Program-made: the position numbers and the translations under genes
Assembly: GCF_019091135.1 (NCBI RefSeq)
Contig: NZ_JAGXJW010000019.1
Location: 56,988-120,987, forward strand
DNA length: 64,000 nucleotides
Origin: Cohnella sp. GbtcB17
GTDB lineage: Bacteria; Bacillota; Bacilli; Paenibacillales; Paenibacillaceae
Direction: 5' to 3'
Shown here: positions 52,457-61,272 of the stretch, piece after piece
How positions within the stretch are numbered: the stretch's first letter is position 1
Layout: each line of letters starts with the position of its first letter
The notes under the pieces: model-generated
The model's input: only the letters and a program-made list of their open reading frames with translations
Database searches by the model: none
What the model was told of the DNA's origin: nothing

Positions 52457-53773
52457 TTAGTCGCTGGCTTTGTTGGCTTTGCTCTGAAACAGGGCGAAGT
52501 AAGGCTCGCCGAAGCTTCTCATGTTGCACAGGTACACGACGAGCGTGAACAGCCCAACGACGACGCCGACAAGCCCCGCGAATACCGCTACGAGGACGAA
52601 CGCGTACTTCAAGATGCGGATAAAATAGCTGAAGGTCGAATTGGGAATGACGAAGTTGGAGATGGCCACGACGGACGTAACAATGATCATGATGCTGCTG
52701 ACCAGGCCCGCCTGCTGGGCGGCTTGCCCCAGGATCAGACCGCCGACCGTCGCGGCCGTCGAACCGACCGAACGCGGTAGCCGAAGACTTGCCTCGATGA
52801 GCGCTTCGATCATGAACAGCATGAGCAGCACCTCGATGAACGACGGATAAGGCACGGCCGCGCGGCTCCCGTCGATCGTGAAGGCGAGCTGGACTCTGAA
52901 CACTTCAGGGTTGTAGGACACGATCGAGATGTACAGCGCAGGCAGCATAAGCGTCAGCATCATAGAGATGTAGCGAAGGCCGATGAGAAAACGGCTCATC
53001 CAGGAAGGCTCGTAGTGGTCGTCCATCGCGTACATAAAATCGAAAAAGTGGACGGGCAGCAGGATGGCGAACCGGCTGCCGTCCAGCAGAATGGCCAGTT
53101 TTCCTTTGTTCAGATGGATGCTGAGGCGGTCGGGACGCTCGGTGACCTGCGCGATCGGGAACAGCCGGTATTTGGCCTGCGTGAGCTGCTTAGCGAGCTG
53201 CCCGGCGGACAGAAGAAGGCCGTCGTCCAATCGGCGCAGCCGCTTGCGCACCTCCTCCAGCGTCGTTTCGTTTCGCTTGGTGCGATCGTACAGCAGGGCG
53301 ATTTTGGATTTGGACTGATTTTGCGGCTCGAAGTTTTCCACCGTCAGCTCGGGAACGTTGTACAAATTGCGAACCAGCGTCAAATTGAGATCGAGGTTTT
53401 CGGTAAAAGCCGACTGCGGACCCTGCAGCGATGCTTCCACTTGCGTCTGGTCGGGCTGGGTCTGCATTCTGCGAATGGCGCGAAATACGAACACTTCCCC
53501 CTCGTATTCGAGAAGGATATAGCCTTTGAGCAAATAGTCGACCCAACGTTCCTCGGGGACGTCCTTCATGAACCCGATGCTGGTATGGAGCATTCTGCGG
53601 AATTCGTCAGGGTCGAAGCGGTAAGAAAACGGGATGATAATGCCGTCTTTCAGCTGGTCCATATCGCACATGCCCGGAAAAAAACAGATTTGCAATTCGG
53701 CATAACCGTTGTCCATCGTCTCGGCCGTAAAATCGGCAGGCGAACCGAGAATCTCCTTGATTTTCTCGAGCAT
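52457..53773 (-). CDS. Spore germinant receptor subunit A, GerA family
   Basis: 438 aa. A large N-terminal soluble domain (to about 235) is followed by four to five membrane segments. Family motifs are DGSRFAILLPVHFFDFMYAM, RFLIGLRYISMMLTLMLPAL and the conserved PYPSFIEVLLMLFMIEALIE. Slightly shorter than typical GerAA (about 480), with a short N-terminus. The ATG at 53771-53773 follows AAAGGAGGT. First gene of the operon. A sigma-G-like pair (GAATGA, 16 bp, CAACCTA) upstream is too weak to call. Confidence 0.94.
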   Translation of the reverse strand: MLEKIKEILGSPADFTAETMDNGYAELQICFFPGMCDMDQLKDGIIIPFSYRFDPDEFRRMLHTSIGFMKDVPEERWVDYLLKGYILLEYEGEVFVFRAIRRMQTQPDQTQVEASLQGPQSAFTENLDLNLTLVRNLYNVPELTVENFEPQNQSKSKIALLYDRTKRNETTLEEVRKRLRRLDDGLLLSAGQLAKQLTQAKYRLFPIAQVTERPDRLSIHLNKGKLAILLDGSRFAILLPVHFFDFMYAMDDHYEPSWMSRFLIGLRYISMMLTLMLPALYISIVSYNPEVFRVQLAFTIDGSRAAVPYPSFIEVLLMLFMIEALIEASLRLPRSVGSTAATVGGLILGQAAQQAGLVSSIMIIVTSVVAISNFVIPNSTFSYFIRILKYAFVLVAVFAGLVGVVVGLFTLVVYLCNMRSFGEPYFALFQSKANKASD

Positions 53774-53957
53774 GGCGGGACCTCCTTTCATTTCCAATCC
53801 CGGCTAGGTTGCCCTGAATCCGGCAGCTCATTCGTTGACAAGCCCGCGCGCCGCCGATGAGCCCGTAGATGCTTTTGCCCGTGCACTCTGGTAAAATGGG
53901 ATGGATTTGTCGGGGGGAACTTGTCCCGCCGCTTTAGCTCAAGGAGGAATGGCAATC

Positions 53958-54704
53958 ATGAGATCGGACGGAAGAGAACCCGGCGAGCTGAGAACGATGG
54001 CCGTCGTGCTGAATCCGAACAAATACGCCGAAGGCTCGGTACAGATCGAGATGGGCGATACGAAGGTGCTTGTCACGGCTACCGTGGAGGAGCGCGTGCC
54101 GCCTTTTCTGAAGGGTCAGGGAAAGGGCTGGGTCACCGCCGAATATGCGATGTTGCCGAGGGCGACGCATTCGCGGAATCAGCGGGAATCGGTGAAGGGC
54201 AAGCAGGTCGGACGCACGATGGAAATCCAGCGGTTGATCGGGCGGGCGCTGCGTTCCGTCGTGAACCTTGAGGCGCTCGGCGAGCGGACGATTACGCTGG
54301 ACTGCGACGTGCTACAGGCGGACGGGGGGACACGGACGACCTCGATCACGGGCGCCTTCATCGCGCTGGCGCTCGCCGTTCACAAGCTCGCGGGCACGAA
54401 CGCGTTCGCGAAGTATCCGCTGACCGACTACCTGGCTTCGGTCAGCGTAGGCGTCCTGGGCGACGCCGCGCTGCTCGACCTGAACTACGCCGAGGACTCC
54501 AAGGCGAAGGTGGACATGAACGTCGTCATGACGGGCGCGGGCGCGTTCGTCGAGGTTCAAGGGACGGGCGAGGAGCAGCCTTTCTCGCGGGCCGAGCTGG
54601 ACCGCATGCTGGCGCTTGCGGAGTCGGGCATCGCGAGGCTGATCGAGCTGCAGAAGCAGGCGCTGGGCGAAGCGGGCGCGCGGATCGGCACGGTGCGGAC
54701 ATGA
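53958..54704 (+). CDS. rph: Ribonuclease PH
   Basis: 248 aa phosphorolytic 3'-5' exoribonuclease that trims tRNA precursors. Family segments are [40 protein letters not shown] and [20 protein letters not shown]. The ATG at 53958 is chosen because an in-frame ATG 9 bases upstream almost touches the AAGGAGG box. A TGGTAAAAT extended -10 is present at 53889-53897. The stop overlaps the rdgB start (ATGA). Confidence 0.97.
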   Translation: MRSDGREPGELRTMAVVLNPNKYAEGSVQIEMGDTKVLVTATVEERVPPFLKGQGKGWVTAEYAMLPRATHSRNQRESVKGKQVGRTMEIQRLIGRALRSVVNLEALGERTITLDCDVLQADGGTRTTSITGAFIALALAVHKLAGTNAFAKYPLTDYLASVSVGVLGDAALLDLNYAEDSKAKVDMNVVMTGAGAFVEVQGTGEEQPFSRAELDRMLALAESGIARLIELQKQALGEAGARIGTVRT

Positions 54705-55363
54705 GGCTCGCGCCGGGAGATACGCTGCTCGTCGCCACGCGCAACAAAGGCAAGACGGCCGAGTTCAGGGCGGCTTTCGCGGCGCTCGGCGTGAACGTGG
54801 CCGACCTGACCGAATTCGAAGGCGGTCGGGATATCCCGGACATCGTGGAGGACGGCGATACGTTCGAGGCGAACGCGACGATCAAGGCCCGAACGGTCGC
54901 ACTCGCGACCGGCCTGCCCGCGCTCGCGGACGATGCGGGCCTGTGCGACGACGCGCACGGCGGCGCGCCGGGCGTATACTCCGCACGGTACGCCGGCGAA
55001 GGCGCGACAGACGCGGACAACAACGCAAAGCTGGTGCGCGAGCTGCGCGCGGCTGGCGCAACCGTGCCGGCTGCGGATGCCGGCGGCGCAGAGGACGCGC
55101 TGAGCACGGCGCGCTTCGTCAGCTGCCTCGTCCTTTACAAGCCGGACGGCGACACGTTGAGCGCGGAGGGTGCCGTCGAAGGCATCGTGACCGGCGCGCC
55201 GCGCGGCGCGGGCGGGGTCGGCTACGACCCGCTGTTCTGGCTCCCTTCGCACGGACGTTCGATGGCGGAGCTCAGCGTCGGCGAAAAAAATGCGATCAGC
55301 CATCGCGGCCAGGCGCTGGCGAAGCTGCTGGAGCTTCTGGGAGGGACCGGGGCGGATCGCTGA
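54701..55363 (+). CDS. rdgB: XTP/dITP diphosphatase (RdgB/HAM1 family)
   Basis: 220 aa house-cleaning enzyme that hydrolyses non-canonical purine nucleoside triphosphates. Motifs: [58 protein letters not shown] and the C-terminal [13 protein letters not shown]. About 20 residues longer than usual, with an Ala/Gly-rich insertion around residues 115-130. Coupled to rph by a 4-base overlap, a conserved pairing in Firmicutes. Confidence 0.96.
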   Translation: MRLAPGDTLLVATRNKGKTAEFRAAFAALGVNVADLTEFEGGRDIPDIVEDGDTFEANATIKARTVALATGLPALADDAGLCDDAHGGAPGVYSARYAGEGATDADNNAKLVRELRAAGATVPAADAGGAEDALSTARFVSCLVLYKPDGDTLSAEGAVEGIVTGAPRGAGGVGYDPLFWLPSHGRSMAELSVGEKNAISHRGQALAKLLELLGGTGADR

Positions 55364-55385
55364 TCGCGCGGCCTCGCCGCTGGAT

Positions 55386-56098
55386 CGTGAGCCCGCAAGA
55401 AGTCTCGGTCATGACCACTTCAGCCCGCGGCTGTACCGTGAGCCCGCAAGAAGTCTCGGTCAGGACTACTTTAGCCCGCCGCTACACCGTGAGCGCGCAA
55501 GAAGTCTCGGTTAGGACTACTTCAGCCCGCGGCTGATCCGTGGGCCCGCAAGAAGTCCCGATTAAGACTACTTCAGTCCGCGGCTGCACCGTGAGCCCGC
55601 AAGAAGTCTCGGTCAGGACCCCTTCAGCCCGCCGCTGTGCCGTGAGCCCGCAAGAAGTCTCGGTCAGGACTACTTCAGCCCGCGGCTGCACCGTTAGCTC
55701 GCAAGTAATCTCGGTCAAGACTACTTTAGCCCGTCGCTACACCGTGAGCCCGCAAGAAGTCCTGGTCAGGACTACTTCAGTCCGCCGCTGTACCGTGAGC
55801 CCGCAAGTAATCTCGGTCAAGACTACTTGAGTCCGCCGCTGCACCGTGAGCCCGCAAGTAATCTCGGTCAAGACTACTTCAGTCCGCCGCTGCACCGTGA
55901 GCCCGCAAGAAGTCTCGGTCAGGACTACTTCAGCCCGCGGCTGCACCGTGAGCCCGCAAGTAATCTCGGTCAAGCTACTTGCGTCCGTCGCTGCACCGTG
56001 AGCCCGCAAGAAGTCTCGGTCAGGACTACTTTAGCTCGTCGCTACACCGTGAGCCCGTAAGAAGTCTCCATCAGAACTTCTTCGGTCCGGTGGGCGAC
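55386..56098. repeat. 51-bp tandem array D, fourteen units
   Basis: Fourteen head-to-tail units begin 23 bases after rdgB (starts 55386 + 51n; unit 12 is 50 bp, last unit starts at 56048). Consensus parts are CGTGAGCCCGCAAGAAGTCT, CGGTCAGGACTACTTCAGCC and CGCGGCTGCAC. Each unit carries AAGAAGTC, 8 nt, GACTACTT (7 of 8 pairs). Units 6 and 11 are identical; a variant with AAGTAATC recurs in units 7, 9, 10 and 12. The array fills most of the 814-base gap between convergent rdgB and asnB. No coding signal. Confidence 0.97.
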
Positions 56099-56126
56099 GG
56101 CAACCTGATAACCAACGATCAACACG

Positions 56127-56166
56127 CAAAAGGATGGCGCAGATTGGATTCTGCCCCATCCTTTTT
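56127..56166. terminator. Bidirectional terminator between array D and asnB
   Basis: AAAAGGATGG and GCAG pair with CTGC and CCATCCTTTTT, with one opposed C-C on the stem. A/T runs on both sides suit both directions. Confidence 0.88.
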
Positions 56167-56177
56167 GTCGTCTAAAA

Positions 56178-58031
56178 CTAAACGAGTCGCACTTTGTACG
56201 TGCGCAGCCAGTAGTCAACCTGCAGCAAGTAGGCAAACAGCTGCGGGCCGCTCATGAGCTGGCCGAACCAGGGCAGGTTCGTGCTCGCATCGGCCGTCTC
56301 GGCGATTTGACGGACCTTTTTGCCGTCGATCAGCTGCAGAAGCGGCGACGAGGCGTCGTCGAGACGCTCGAGCAGGCGCGTTTTCACAGCGGACAGGTAG
56401 TTGGGATTGTGCGTTTTCGGATAAGGGCTCTTTTTGCGGTACAGCACATCGTGCGGCAGGACGCCCTCGAGCGACTTGCGAAGGATGCCTTTTTCGCGGT
56501 CGCCCGCCTGTTTGATTTTCCAGGGGACGTTAAATACGTAATCGACCAGGCGGTGGTCGCAGTAAGGCACCCGCACTTCAAGCCCCGCGGCCATGCTCAT
56601 CCGGTCCTTGCGGTCCAGCAAGGTCGGCATGAAACGGGTGATATTCAGGTACGACATGCGGCGCATGAGCCGCTGTTCCTCGTTTTCGCCGGGCAGCGCG
56701 GGCACCTCGCTCACGGCCTGCGCATAGCGGTCCGCCACGTATTCGCGCGGCCGGACCGACTCTAGTACGCCGGGAGACAGGATGCTCTCCCGAAGGTCCA
56801 CGGACAGCGACCAGGGGAACGTGTTCGCTTCCAGTGCGTCCTTGCGATGAAACCACGGATAGCCGCCGAACCCTCCGTCCGCCGCTTCGCCGGACACCGC
56901 GACGGTCGCGCCTTTTTTGATTTCCCGACAGAACAGGTACAAGGACGCGTCGATATCCGCCATCCCCGGGTAGTCCTTCGCGCGGACGGCGGCTTCGAGC
57001 GCTTCGACGAGCTCGGGCGTATCGAACTGAATCGGATGATGGACCGTACGCAGATGCTCGACCATCCGCTCGATCCATGGCGCGTCTGCGTTCGGCTGGA
57101 AGGCATGCGCTTTGAAATGCTTGTCGTTATCGACGTAGTCGACCGAATACGTATCGACGTTGCCCTGCCCCGTGCGATTGTAGTAGTTAACCGCGAGGGC
57201 GGTCAAAGCGCTGGAGTCGAGCCCGCCGGACAGCAGCGTGCATACGGGCACGTCGGAGGCGAGCTGGCGTTCGAGCGTATCCGCGAGCAGCTCGCCGATG
57301 CGCGCGGCGGTCGCGGCTTCGTTGTGCTCGTGCTCCCGGCTCTCGAGCTGCCAGTACGTCCGGATGCGCAGGCCGTTGCGGTCGAACGTGAGCGTCTGTC
57401 CGGGCTTCAGCTCGGACAGTCCGCGCCAGATGCCGTGGCCCGGCGTACGTGCGGGACCGAGCACGAACAGCTCCGCGAGGCCTTCGCCGTCGATCTCCGG
57501 CTCCACGTCGGGATGCGCCAATACAGCCTTCGGCTCGGAGCCGAACAGCAGCCGGCCCTCGTCGTGCCGGTAGAAAAACGGCTTGACCCCAAGCCTGTCG
57601 CGCGCGGCGAACAGCGTCTGGTCGAGCGAGTGCCAGACGGCAAAAGCAAAAATGCCGTTGAACCGTTCCACGCAGGCCGGACCCCACTCGACGTAAGCTT
57701 GCAGCAGCACTTCGGTGTCGCAGCTCGTCTTGAACGCGTAGCCGAGGGAGAGCAGCTCCCTTTTGAGCTCCGGCGCATTGTACAATTCTCCGTTATAAAC
57801 GAGGACGCAGTCGTGGTCCTCCGCTTCCTTTGACGGACGTACCATCGGCTGCGCGCCGTTCGCCGGATCCATGACGGACAAGCGCCGGTGTCCGAACGCG
57901 CAATGGCGGGAGAGCCACGTGCCCGAGGCGTCGGGGCCGCGCAGCTCCAGCGTTTCCGTCATGCGCTCGAGCACGTCGGCCTGTTGCGTCAAGTCCCGGT
58001 TCCAATCGATCCAGCCTGTTATTCCGCACAT
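56178..58031 (-). CDS. asnB: Asparagine synthetase, glutamine-hydrolysing
   Basis: 617 aa. The N-terminal glutaminase domain opens MCGITGWIDWNRDL with nucleophile Cys2 and contains RRLSVMDPANGAQPM and YNGELYNAPELK. The synthetase domain has the ATP loop SGGLDSSALTALAVNYY and GEAADGGFGGYPWFHRKD, where most AsnB proteins have an SGEGADE-like segment. Full length for AsnB. The ATG at 58029-58031 has GGGGAGG upstream at slightly long spacing. I saw no T-box leader. Confidence 0.94.
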   Translation of the reverse strand: MCGITGWIDWNRDLTQQADVLERMTETLELRGPDASGTWLSRHCAFGHRRLSVMDPANGAQPMVRPSKEAEDHDCVLVYNGELYNAPELKRELLSLGYAFKTSCDTEVLLQAYVEWGPACVERFNGIFAFAVWHSLDQTLFAARDRLGVKPFFYRHDEGRLLFGSEPKAVLAHPDVEPEIDGEGLAELFVLGPARTPGHGIWRGLSELKPGQTLTFDRNGLRIRTYWQLESREHEHNEAATAARIGELLADTLERQLASDVPVCTLLSGGLDSSALTALAVNYYNRTGQGNVDTYSVDYVDNDKHFKAHAFQPNADAPWIERMVEHLRTVHHPIQFDTPELVEALEAAVRAKDYPGMADIDASLYLFCREIKKGATVAVSGEAADGGFGGYPWFHRKDALEANTFPWSLSVDLRESILSPGVLESVRPREYVADRYAQAVSEVPALPGENEEQRLMRRMSYLNITRFMPTLLDRKDRMSMAAGLEVRVPYCDHRLVDYVFNVPWKIKQAGDREKGILRKSLEGVLPHDVLYRKKSPYPKTHNPNYLSAVKTRLLERLDDASSPLLQLIDGKKVRQIAETADASTNLPWFGQLMSGPQLFAYLLQVDYWLRTYKVRLV

Positions 58032-58180
58032 GGCCTATCGCAACCTCCCCGCTGGTATTGCCTGGCTGCCTTATGAATGGGGCAAAACCAATCAAAAGAT
58101 GTGTATGCGGAATTCAGAGTAAAATGTCTGTCCTTGCGGAAAACATAAGAACGGGCGCCCGAAAGGAGAGGAATGCGGCC

Positions 58181-58528
58181 ATGTTGACGGTGAGGCACGC
58201 CGCTTTTCGAAGAGTGCTGGCGAGGGGCAGACAGCTGTACGGCGAGGTGGAGGTGCATACCGACCTTGCGCGCGCGCCGCGGCTGCTGGCGTACTTCCGC
58301 AAGGAGGACGACGGCAGGCTTCAGCTCGTCCGCGTGATGAAGGAGGATTCCTATCTCGAGCCGGGCGTCATCGGCGTCGCCGAGCTTCCCGTCTACGCGG
58401 CGACCGAGGACGTGACGGAGCAGCTGTTCAGCGGACCCGACCATTCGGCAGGAGAAGACAGGCACCTGTTCGGCCGGCAGATCGTTGCGATCGGCGAAGT
58501 GAGGGATGCGCTAGAGCAAGCGCTTTGA
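58181..58528 (+). CDS. Hypothetical protein, 115 aa
   Basis: Not recognised. A small soluble protein, opening MLTVRHAAFRRVLARGRQLY and containing LAYFRKEDDGRLQLVRVMKE, with no cysteine motif, signal or membrane segment. The ATG at 58181 follows AAAGGAGAG. It is transcribed away from asnB and may be co-transcribed with the 44-residue gene 42 bases downstream. Confidence 0.7.
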   Translation: MLTVRHAAFRRVLARGRQLYGEVEVHTDLARAPRLLAYFRKEDDGRLQLVRVMKEDSYLEPGVIGVAELPVYAATEDVTEQLFSGPDHSAGEDRHLFGRQIVAIGEVRDALEQAL

Positions 58529-58570
58529 CGGACGAGCAAGTCGGTTGATTCAATGAGAGGAGGGATTTGC

Positions 58571-58705
58571 ATGCCCGGCAAAAGGAAAAAAAATAAAGGC
58601 AACAGCTACGCCGAACGGGGCGAGGAATTCGCCGAAGCGGTGATCAAGTCGACGGAAGGCAATCATCCGGCGCAAAACGCGCCCGCAACGCCGCACAACC
58701 GATAA
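58571..58705 (+). CDS. Small hypothetical protein, 44 aa
   Basis: A short lysine-rich, hydrophilic protein beginning MPGKRKKNKGNSYAERGEEF and ending PATPHNR. The ATG has a strong GGAGGG box 6-7 bases upstream, which supports expression. Composition recalls minor small acid-soluble spore proteins, but I cannot match it to a named Ssp family, so that is only a suggestion. Confidence 0.6.
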   Translation: MPGKRKKNKGNSYAERGEEFAEAVIKSTEGNHPAQNAPATPHNR

Positions 58706-58820
58706 GCGGAAAATAGCTGGTAAGCGCGGGACGCAAACAGACATGCGGCAGCGCGGCGATTCGTCATCGCCGCGCCGTTCGTCGTGGTAAAGCTGTACGA
58801 TGATCGTCGAACGAACCGGA

Positions 58821-59249
58821 TTACTTGATCGCAGTCAGAATGACCCCGACCGTGATCAGGCCGATGCCGATGCCGTTCAAAAGCGTAATTTTTTCGCCGA
58901 GGAAAAGAAAGGCGAGCAGCGCCGCGATGACTACGCTGAGCTTGTCGACCGGTCCGACCTGCGCGACTTTGCCGTATTTGAGCGCGAGGAAATAGAACAT
59001 CCAGGAGACGGCGCCGGCCACGCCGCTGAGCGCGACGAAGCCCAGCGCCTTTTTGTGCCCCCAGATCGTGCCCAGCTCGCTCCATTTCCCTTGGACGACC
59101 ACCACGCCGAGCATGAAGACGGCCATGATGACGGAGCGTACGGCCGTCGCCGCGTTCGAATCGATGTTCTGCAATCCGATCTTGCCGAAGACGGCGACGA
59201 GCGCGGCCGCCGCTGCGGACAGCAAAGCGTAAATTAGCCAAATTCCCAT
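58821..59249 (-). CDS. EamA/DMT-family half-size transporter
   Basis: 142 aa with four to five membrane segments and a single EamA domain (LLSAAAAALVAVFGKIGLQN; VDKLSVVIAALLAFLFLGEK). Such half-size members act as dimers; the substrate is unknown. Single gene on the minus strand between plus-strand genes. The ATG is at 59247-59249, with GGAGG upstream on the minus strand. Confidence 0.88.
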   Translation of the reverse strand: MGIWLIYALLSAAAAALVAVFGKIGLQNIDSNAATAVRSVIMAVFMLGVVVVQGKWSELGTIWGHKKALGFVALSGVAGAVSWMFYFLALKYGKVAQVGPVDKLSVVIAALLAFLFLGEKITLLNGIGIGLITVGVILTAIK

Positions 59250-59378
59250 TTTGCGTAAAAACCTCCATGAACGAGTGTGTGATTCGCGCAGCCCGCGCCG
59301 TCACCGTTACCTGCGATCGGTGTTATAATAGTAGAAAGCGATTGAACGCTAGATCACGGTAGCATGGAGGCAGAAGGC

Positions 59379-59969
59379 TTGGCACATTTATACTTCAAGT
59401 ATGGCACGATGAACAGCGGCAAATCGATCGAAATTATCAAAGTTGCGCACAATTACGAAGAACAAGGAAAGCGCGTGCTTCTCTTTACCCCGGCCATCGA
59501 TACGCGTATCGGCGCCAACCTCGTCGGATCGCGAACCGGCCTCACGCGCCCGGCGATTCCGGTCGAACCCGACACCGACCTGTTCGAGCGGGTGCGGCGG
59601 GAGCAGAGCGGCGACGGTCAGCGCATTTCCTGCGTGCTCGTCGACGAAGCCCAATTTCTGAATAAACGCCAGGTGCTGGAGCTCACGTGGATCGTCGACG
59701 AGCTCGACATTCCCGTCATGGCGTTCGGTCTCAAAAACGACTTCAGAAATGAGCTGTTCGAAGGCAGCTACAACCTGCTCGTCAATGCGGACAAGATCGA
59801 AGAGATCAAGACGATCTGCTGGCACTGCGACCGCAAGGCGACGATGGTGGTCCGGTCCGTGAACGGCGTGCCAGTGAACGAAGGCGACCAGATCATGATC
59901 GGCGGCAACGAGGACTACAAGCCGGTGTGCCGGAGCTGTTACCGCAAGACGTTCCAGGGCGGGCTCTGA
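59379..59969 (+). CDS. tdk: Thymidine kinase
   Basis: 196 aa salvage enzyme that phosphorylates thymidine. The P-loop is [12 protein letters not shown], the Walker B-like motif [11 protein letters not shown], the lasso near the C-terminus, and zinc ligands CWHC and CRSC. The start is TTG at 59379, 8 bases after GGAGG; an in-frame ATG at 59364 overlaps that box and would add five residues unlike the family N-terminus (MAHLYFKYG). A TATAAT lies at 59324-59329. Confidence 0.96.
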   Translation: MAHLYFKYGTMNSGKSIEIIKVAHNYEEQGKRVLLFTPAIDTRIGANLVGSRTGLTRPAIPVEPDTDLFERVRREQSGDGQRISCVLVDEAQFLNKRQVLELTWIVDELDIPVMAFGLKNDFRNELFEGSYNLLVNADKIEEIKTICWHCDRKATMVVRSVNGVPVNEGDQIMIGGNEDYKPVCRSCYRKTFQGGL

Positions 59970-59996
59970 ACGCGCGCCGCTTAGCGAAGCATATCC

Positions 59997-60033
59997 AATC
60001 CCCGAGTCTCGCATGCGAGGCGCGGGGATTTTT
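59997..60033 (+). terminator. Terminator of tdk
   Basis: AATCCCCG pairs with CGGGGATT, with an inner CTCGC/GCGAG stem, followed by TTT. Confidence 0.82.
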
Positions 60034-60124
60034 GACATTCGGCGGGCGGATAGACGGGCGCGGACAAGACCAACCTAATGCCCAGCTCGCATAAAAGGGA
60101 CTTCGTCCAACTGGAGGCAATTGC

Positions 60125-60979
60125 GTGTATTATTACAAGGAAGAGCTGATCAACATCATCAAGCCGGACAAACCTGATCCTTCGGCGGCCAAAGTGCTGC
60201 AGGAGACGCTCGGGGGACGCTTCGGAGAGATGCGCACGATGATGCAGTTTTTTTTCCAAAGCTCGAACTTTAGGGGGAAAGACAAGCAGTACCGCGATTT
60301 GCTGCGCGGCGTATTTCTTGAGGAGATCGCGCATGTGGAGCTGGTGCAGAACACGATTAACCAGCTGCTGAACGATGCGGGCCTGTCCGAGCCTGGAGAC
60401 GCGGGCAGCGATGCGTCGCCGCTCGACGAAGCGATCAAGCATGCGAATCCCCATCACTTCATCATGGGCGCCAAGAGCTCGCTGCCGGTGGACGCGTCGG
60501 GGAATCCTTGGAACGGCTCCTGGGTGTACAGCCACGGCAACCTGATCGCGGACATGCTGGACAACCTGGTGCTTGAATCGACGGGCGTGCTGCAAAAGAC
60601 GAGAATCTACGAGATGAGCTCGAACCAGACATTCCGGGAAACGCTGGCTTTTCTCATTGTGCGCGACAACGCTCACCAAAACGCGTTCGCGAAGGCGCTC
60701 GAGACCCTCGGCGTCGATTGGGGGAAGACGTTCCCCGTGCCGAACTACGACATCAACAAATATCCCGAATGCCGCAAATTCGTCGATTTGGGCTATCACA
60801 ACGCGCTGTTCAACTTCCGGCTCGACCCGACGCGCGTCGCCGAAGTGTTCCAGGGCCAGTCTCCGAGCCGCAACGGCGGCCCGCTCGCGGTCACGCCGCC
60901 ACCGCAGGGCTTCCCGGTACCGCAAATGCCGGATATGCCGAACGAGCATAGTCCGGGTCTGGCGGACATGATGCGTTAA
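60125..60979 (+). CDS. Manganese catalase family protein
   Basis: 284 aa ferritin-like protein that probably breaks down hydrogen peroxide. Ligand motifs are visible in LEEIAHVELVQNTI and VRDNAHQNAFAKAL. The C-terminal 45 residues are Pro-rich and probably disordered. The start is GTG at 60125 after TGGAGG. Possibly spore-associated like YdbD-type catalases; this is inferred from family and context. Confidence 0.93.
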   Translation: MYYYKEELINIIKPDKPDPSAAKVLQETLGGRFGEMRTMMQFFFQSSNFRGKDKQYRDLLRGVFLEEIAHVELVQNTINQLLNDAGLSEPGDAGSDASPLDEAIKHANPHHFIMGAKSSLPVDASGNPWNGSWVYSHGNLIADMLDNLVLESTGVLQKTRIYEMSSNQTFRETLAFLIVRDNAHQNAFAKALETLGVDWGKTFPVPNYDINKYPECRKFVDLGYHNALFNFRLDPTRVAEVFQGQSPSRNGGPLAVTPPPQGFPVPQMPDMPNEHSPGLADMMR

Positions 60980-60993
60980 GTTTAATTTTGGAC

Positions 60994-61023
60994 TTGAGCG
61001 AAGCACCGCACCTGTGGTAATAT
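60994..61023 (+). promoter_or_regulatory. Promoter of tRNA-Arg
   Basis: TTGAGC (60994-60999), an 18-bp spacer and TAATAT (61018-61023) place the start a few bases before the tRNA. Confidence 0.5.
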
Positions 61024-61034
61024 AATCAAGCTGT

Positions 61035-61108
61035 GTCCCAATAGCTCAGCTGGATAGAGCACACGCCTTCTAAGCGTGCGGTCGGGGGTTCGAATCCCTC
61101 TTGGGACG
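61035..61108 (+). tRNA. tRNA-Arg (anticodon UCU)
   Basis: A 74-nt cloverleaf: acceptor GTCCCAA/TTGGGAC, D arm GCTC/GAGC, anticodon stem CACGC/GCGTG with loop CTTCTAA (TCT), T arm GGGGG/CCCTC with TTCGAAT, discriminator G. No CCA is encoded. Its 3' end borders the integrated element. Confidence 0.96.
61085..61108. other. Probable attachment site (attL) in the tRNA-Arg 3' end
   Basis: The integrase gene lies just downstream and points toward the tRNA, and base composition falls to lower GC after it. Tyrosine integrases of this kind commonly use the T arm and acceptor 3' half of a tRNA gene. The matching attR is outside the window, so exact limits are unknown. Confidence 0.5.
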
Positions 61109-61144
61109 CTTGATTATTCCTGTAGAACGACTTTGATAAGTCGT

Positions 61145-61183
61145 AAAAAACCCGAGAGGCCTTATAGCTCTAGGCGTCTCGGG
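61145..61183 (-). terminator. Terminator of the integrase gene
   Basis: On the minus strand CCCGAGA and CCT pair with AGG and TCTCGGG, followed by TTTTTT. Confidence 0.82.
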
Positions 61184-61272
61184 GATTATTTTAATAATCG
61201 GCATTATAGGCAGAATGGTGAAAAATCCTGCATTAAATGATTTCATTTTACACATTGTTTGCACAACACAGA

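Noticed and set aside
53774..53850. Sigma-G promoter for the gerA operon
   Set aside because: GAATGA and CAACCTA on the minus strand resemble the consensus only weakly.
55482..56060. Short open frames with 17-residue repeats in array D
   Set aside because: Several frames on both strands are equally open, none has a start signal, and some units contain stops or a 50-bp length that breaks the frame.
55386..56098. CRISPR array
   Set aside because: The repeats are head to tail with no unique spacers, and no cas genes are nearby. The same applies to the arrays at 11851 and 41311.
58032..58180. T-box leader upstream of asnB
   Set aside because: No T-box sequence or terminator/antiterminator pair could be seen in the 149-base gap.
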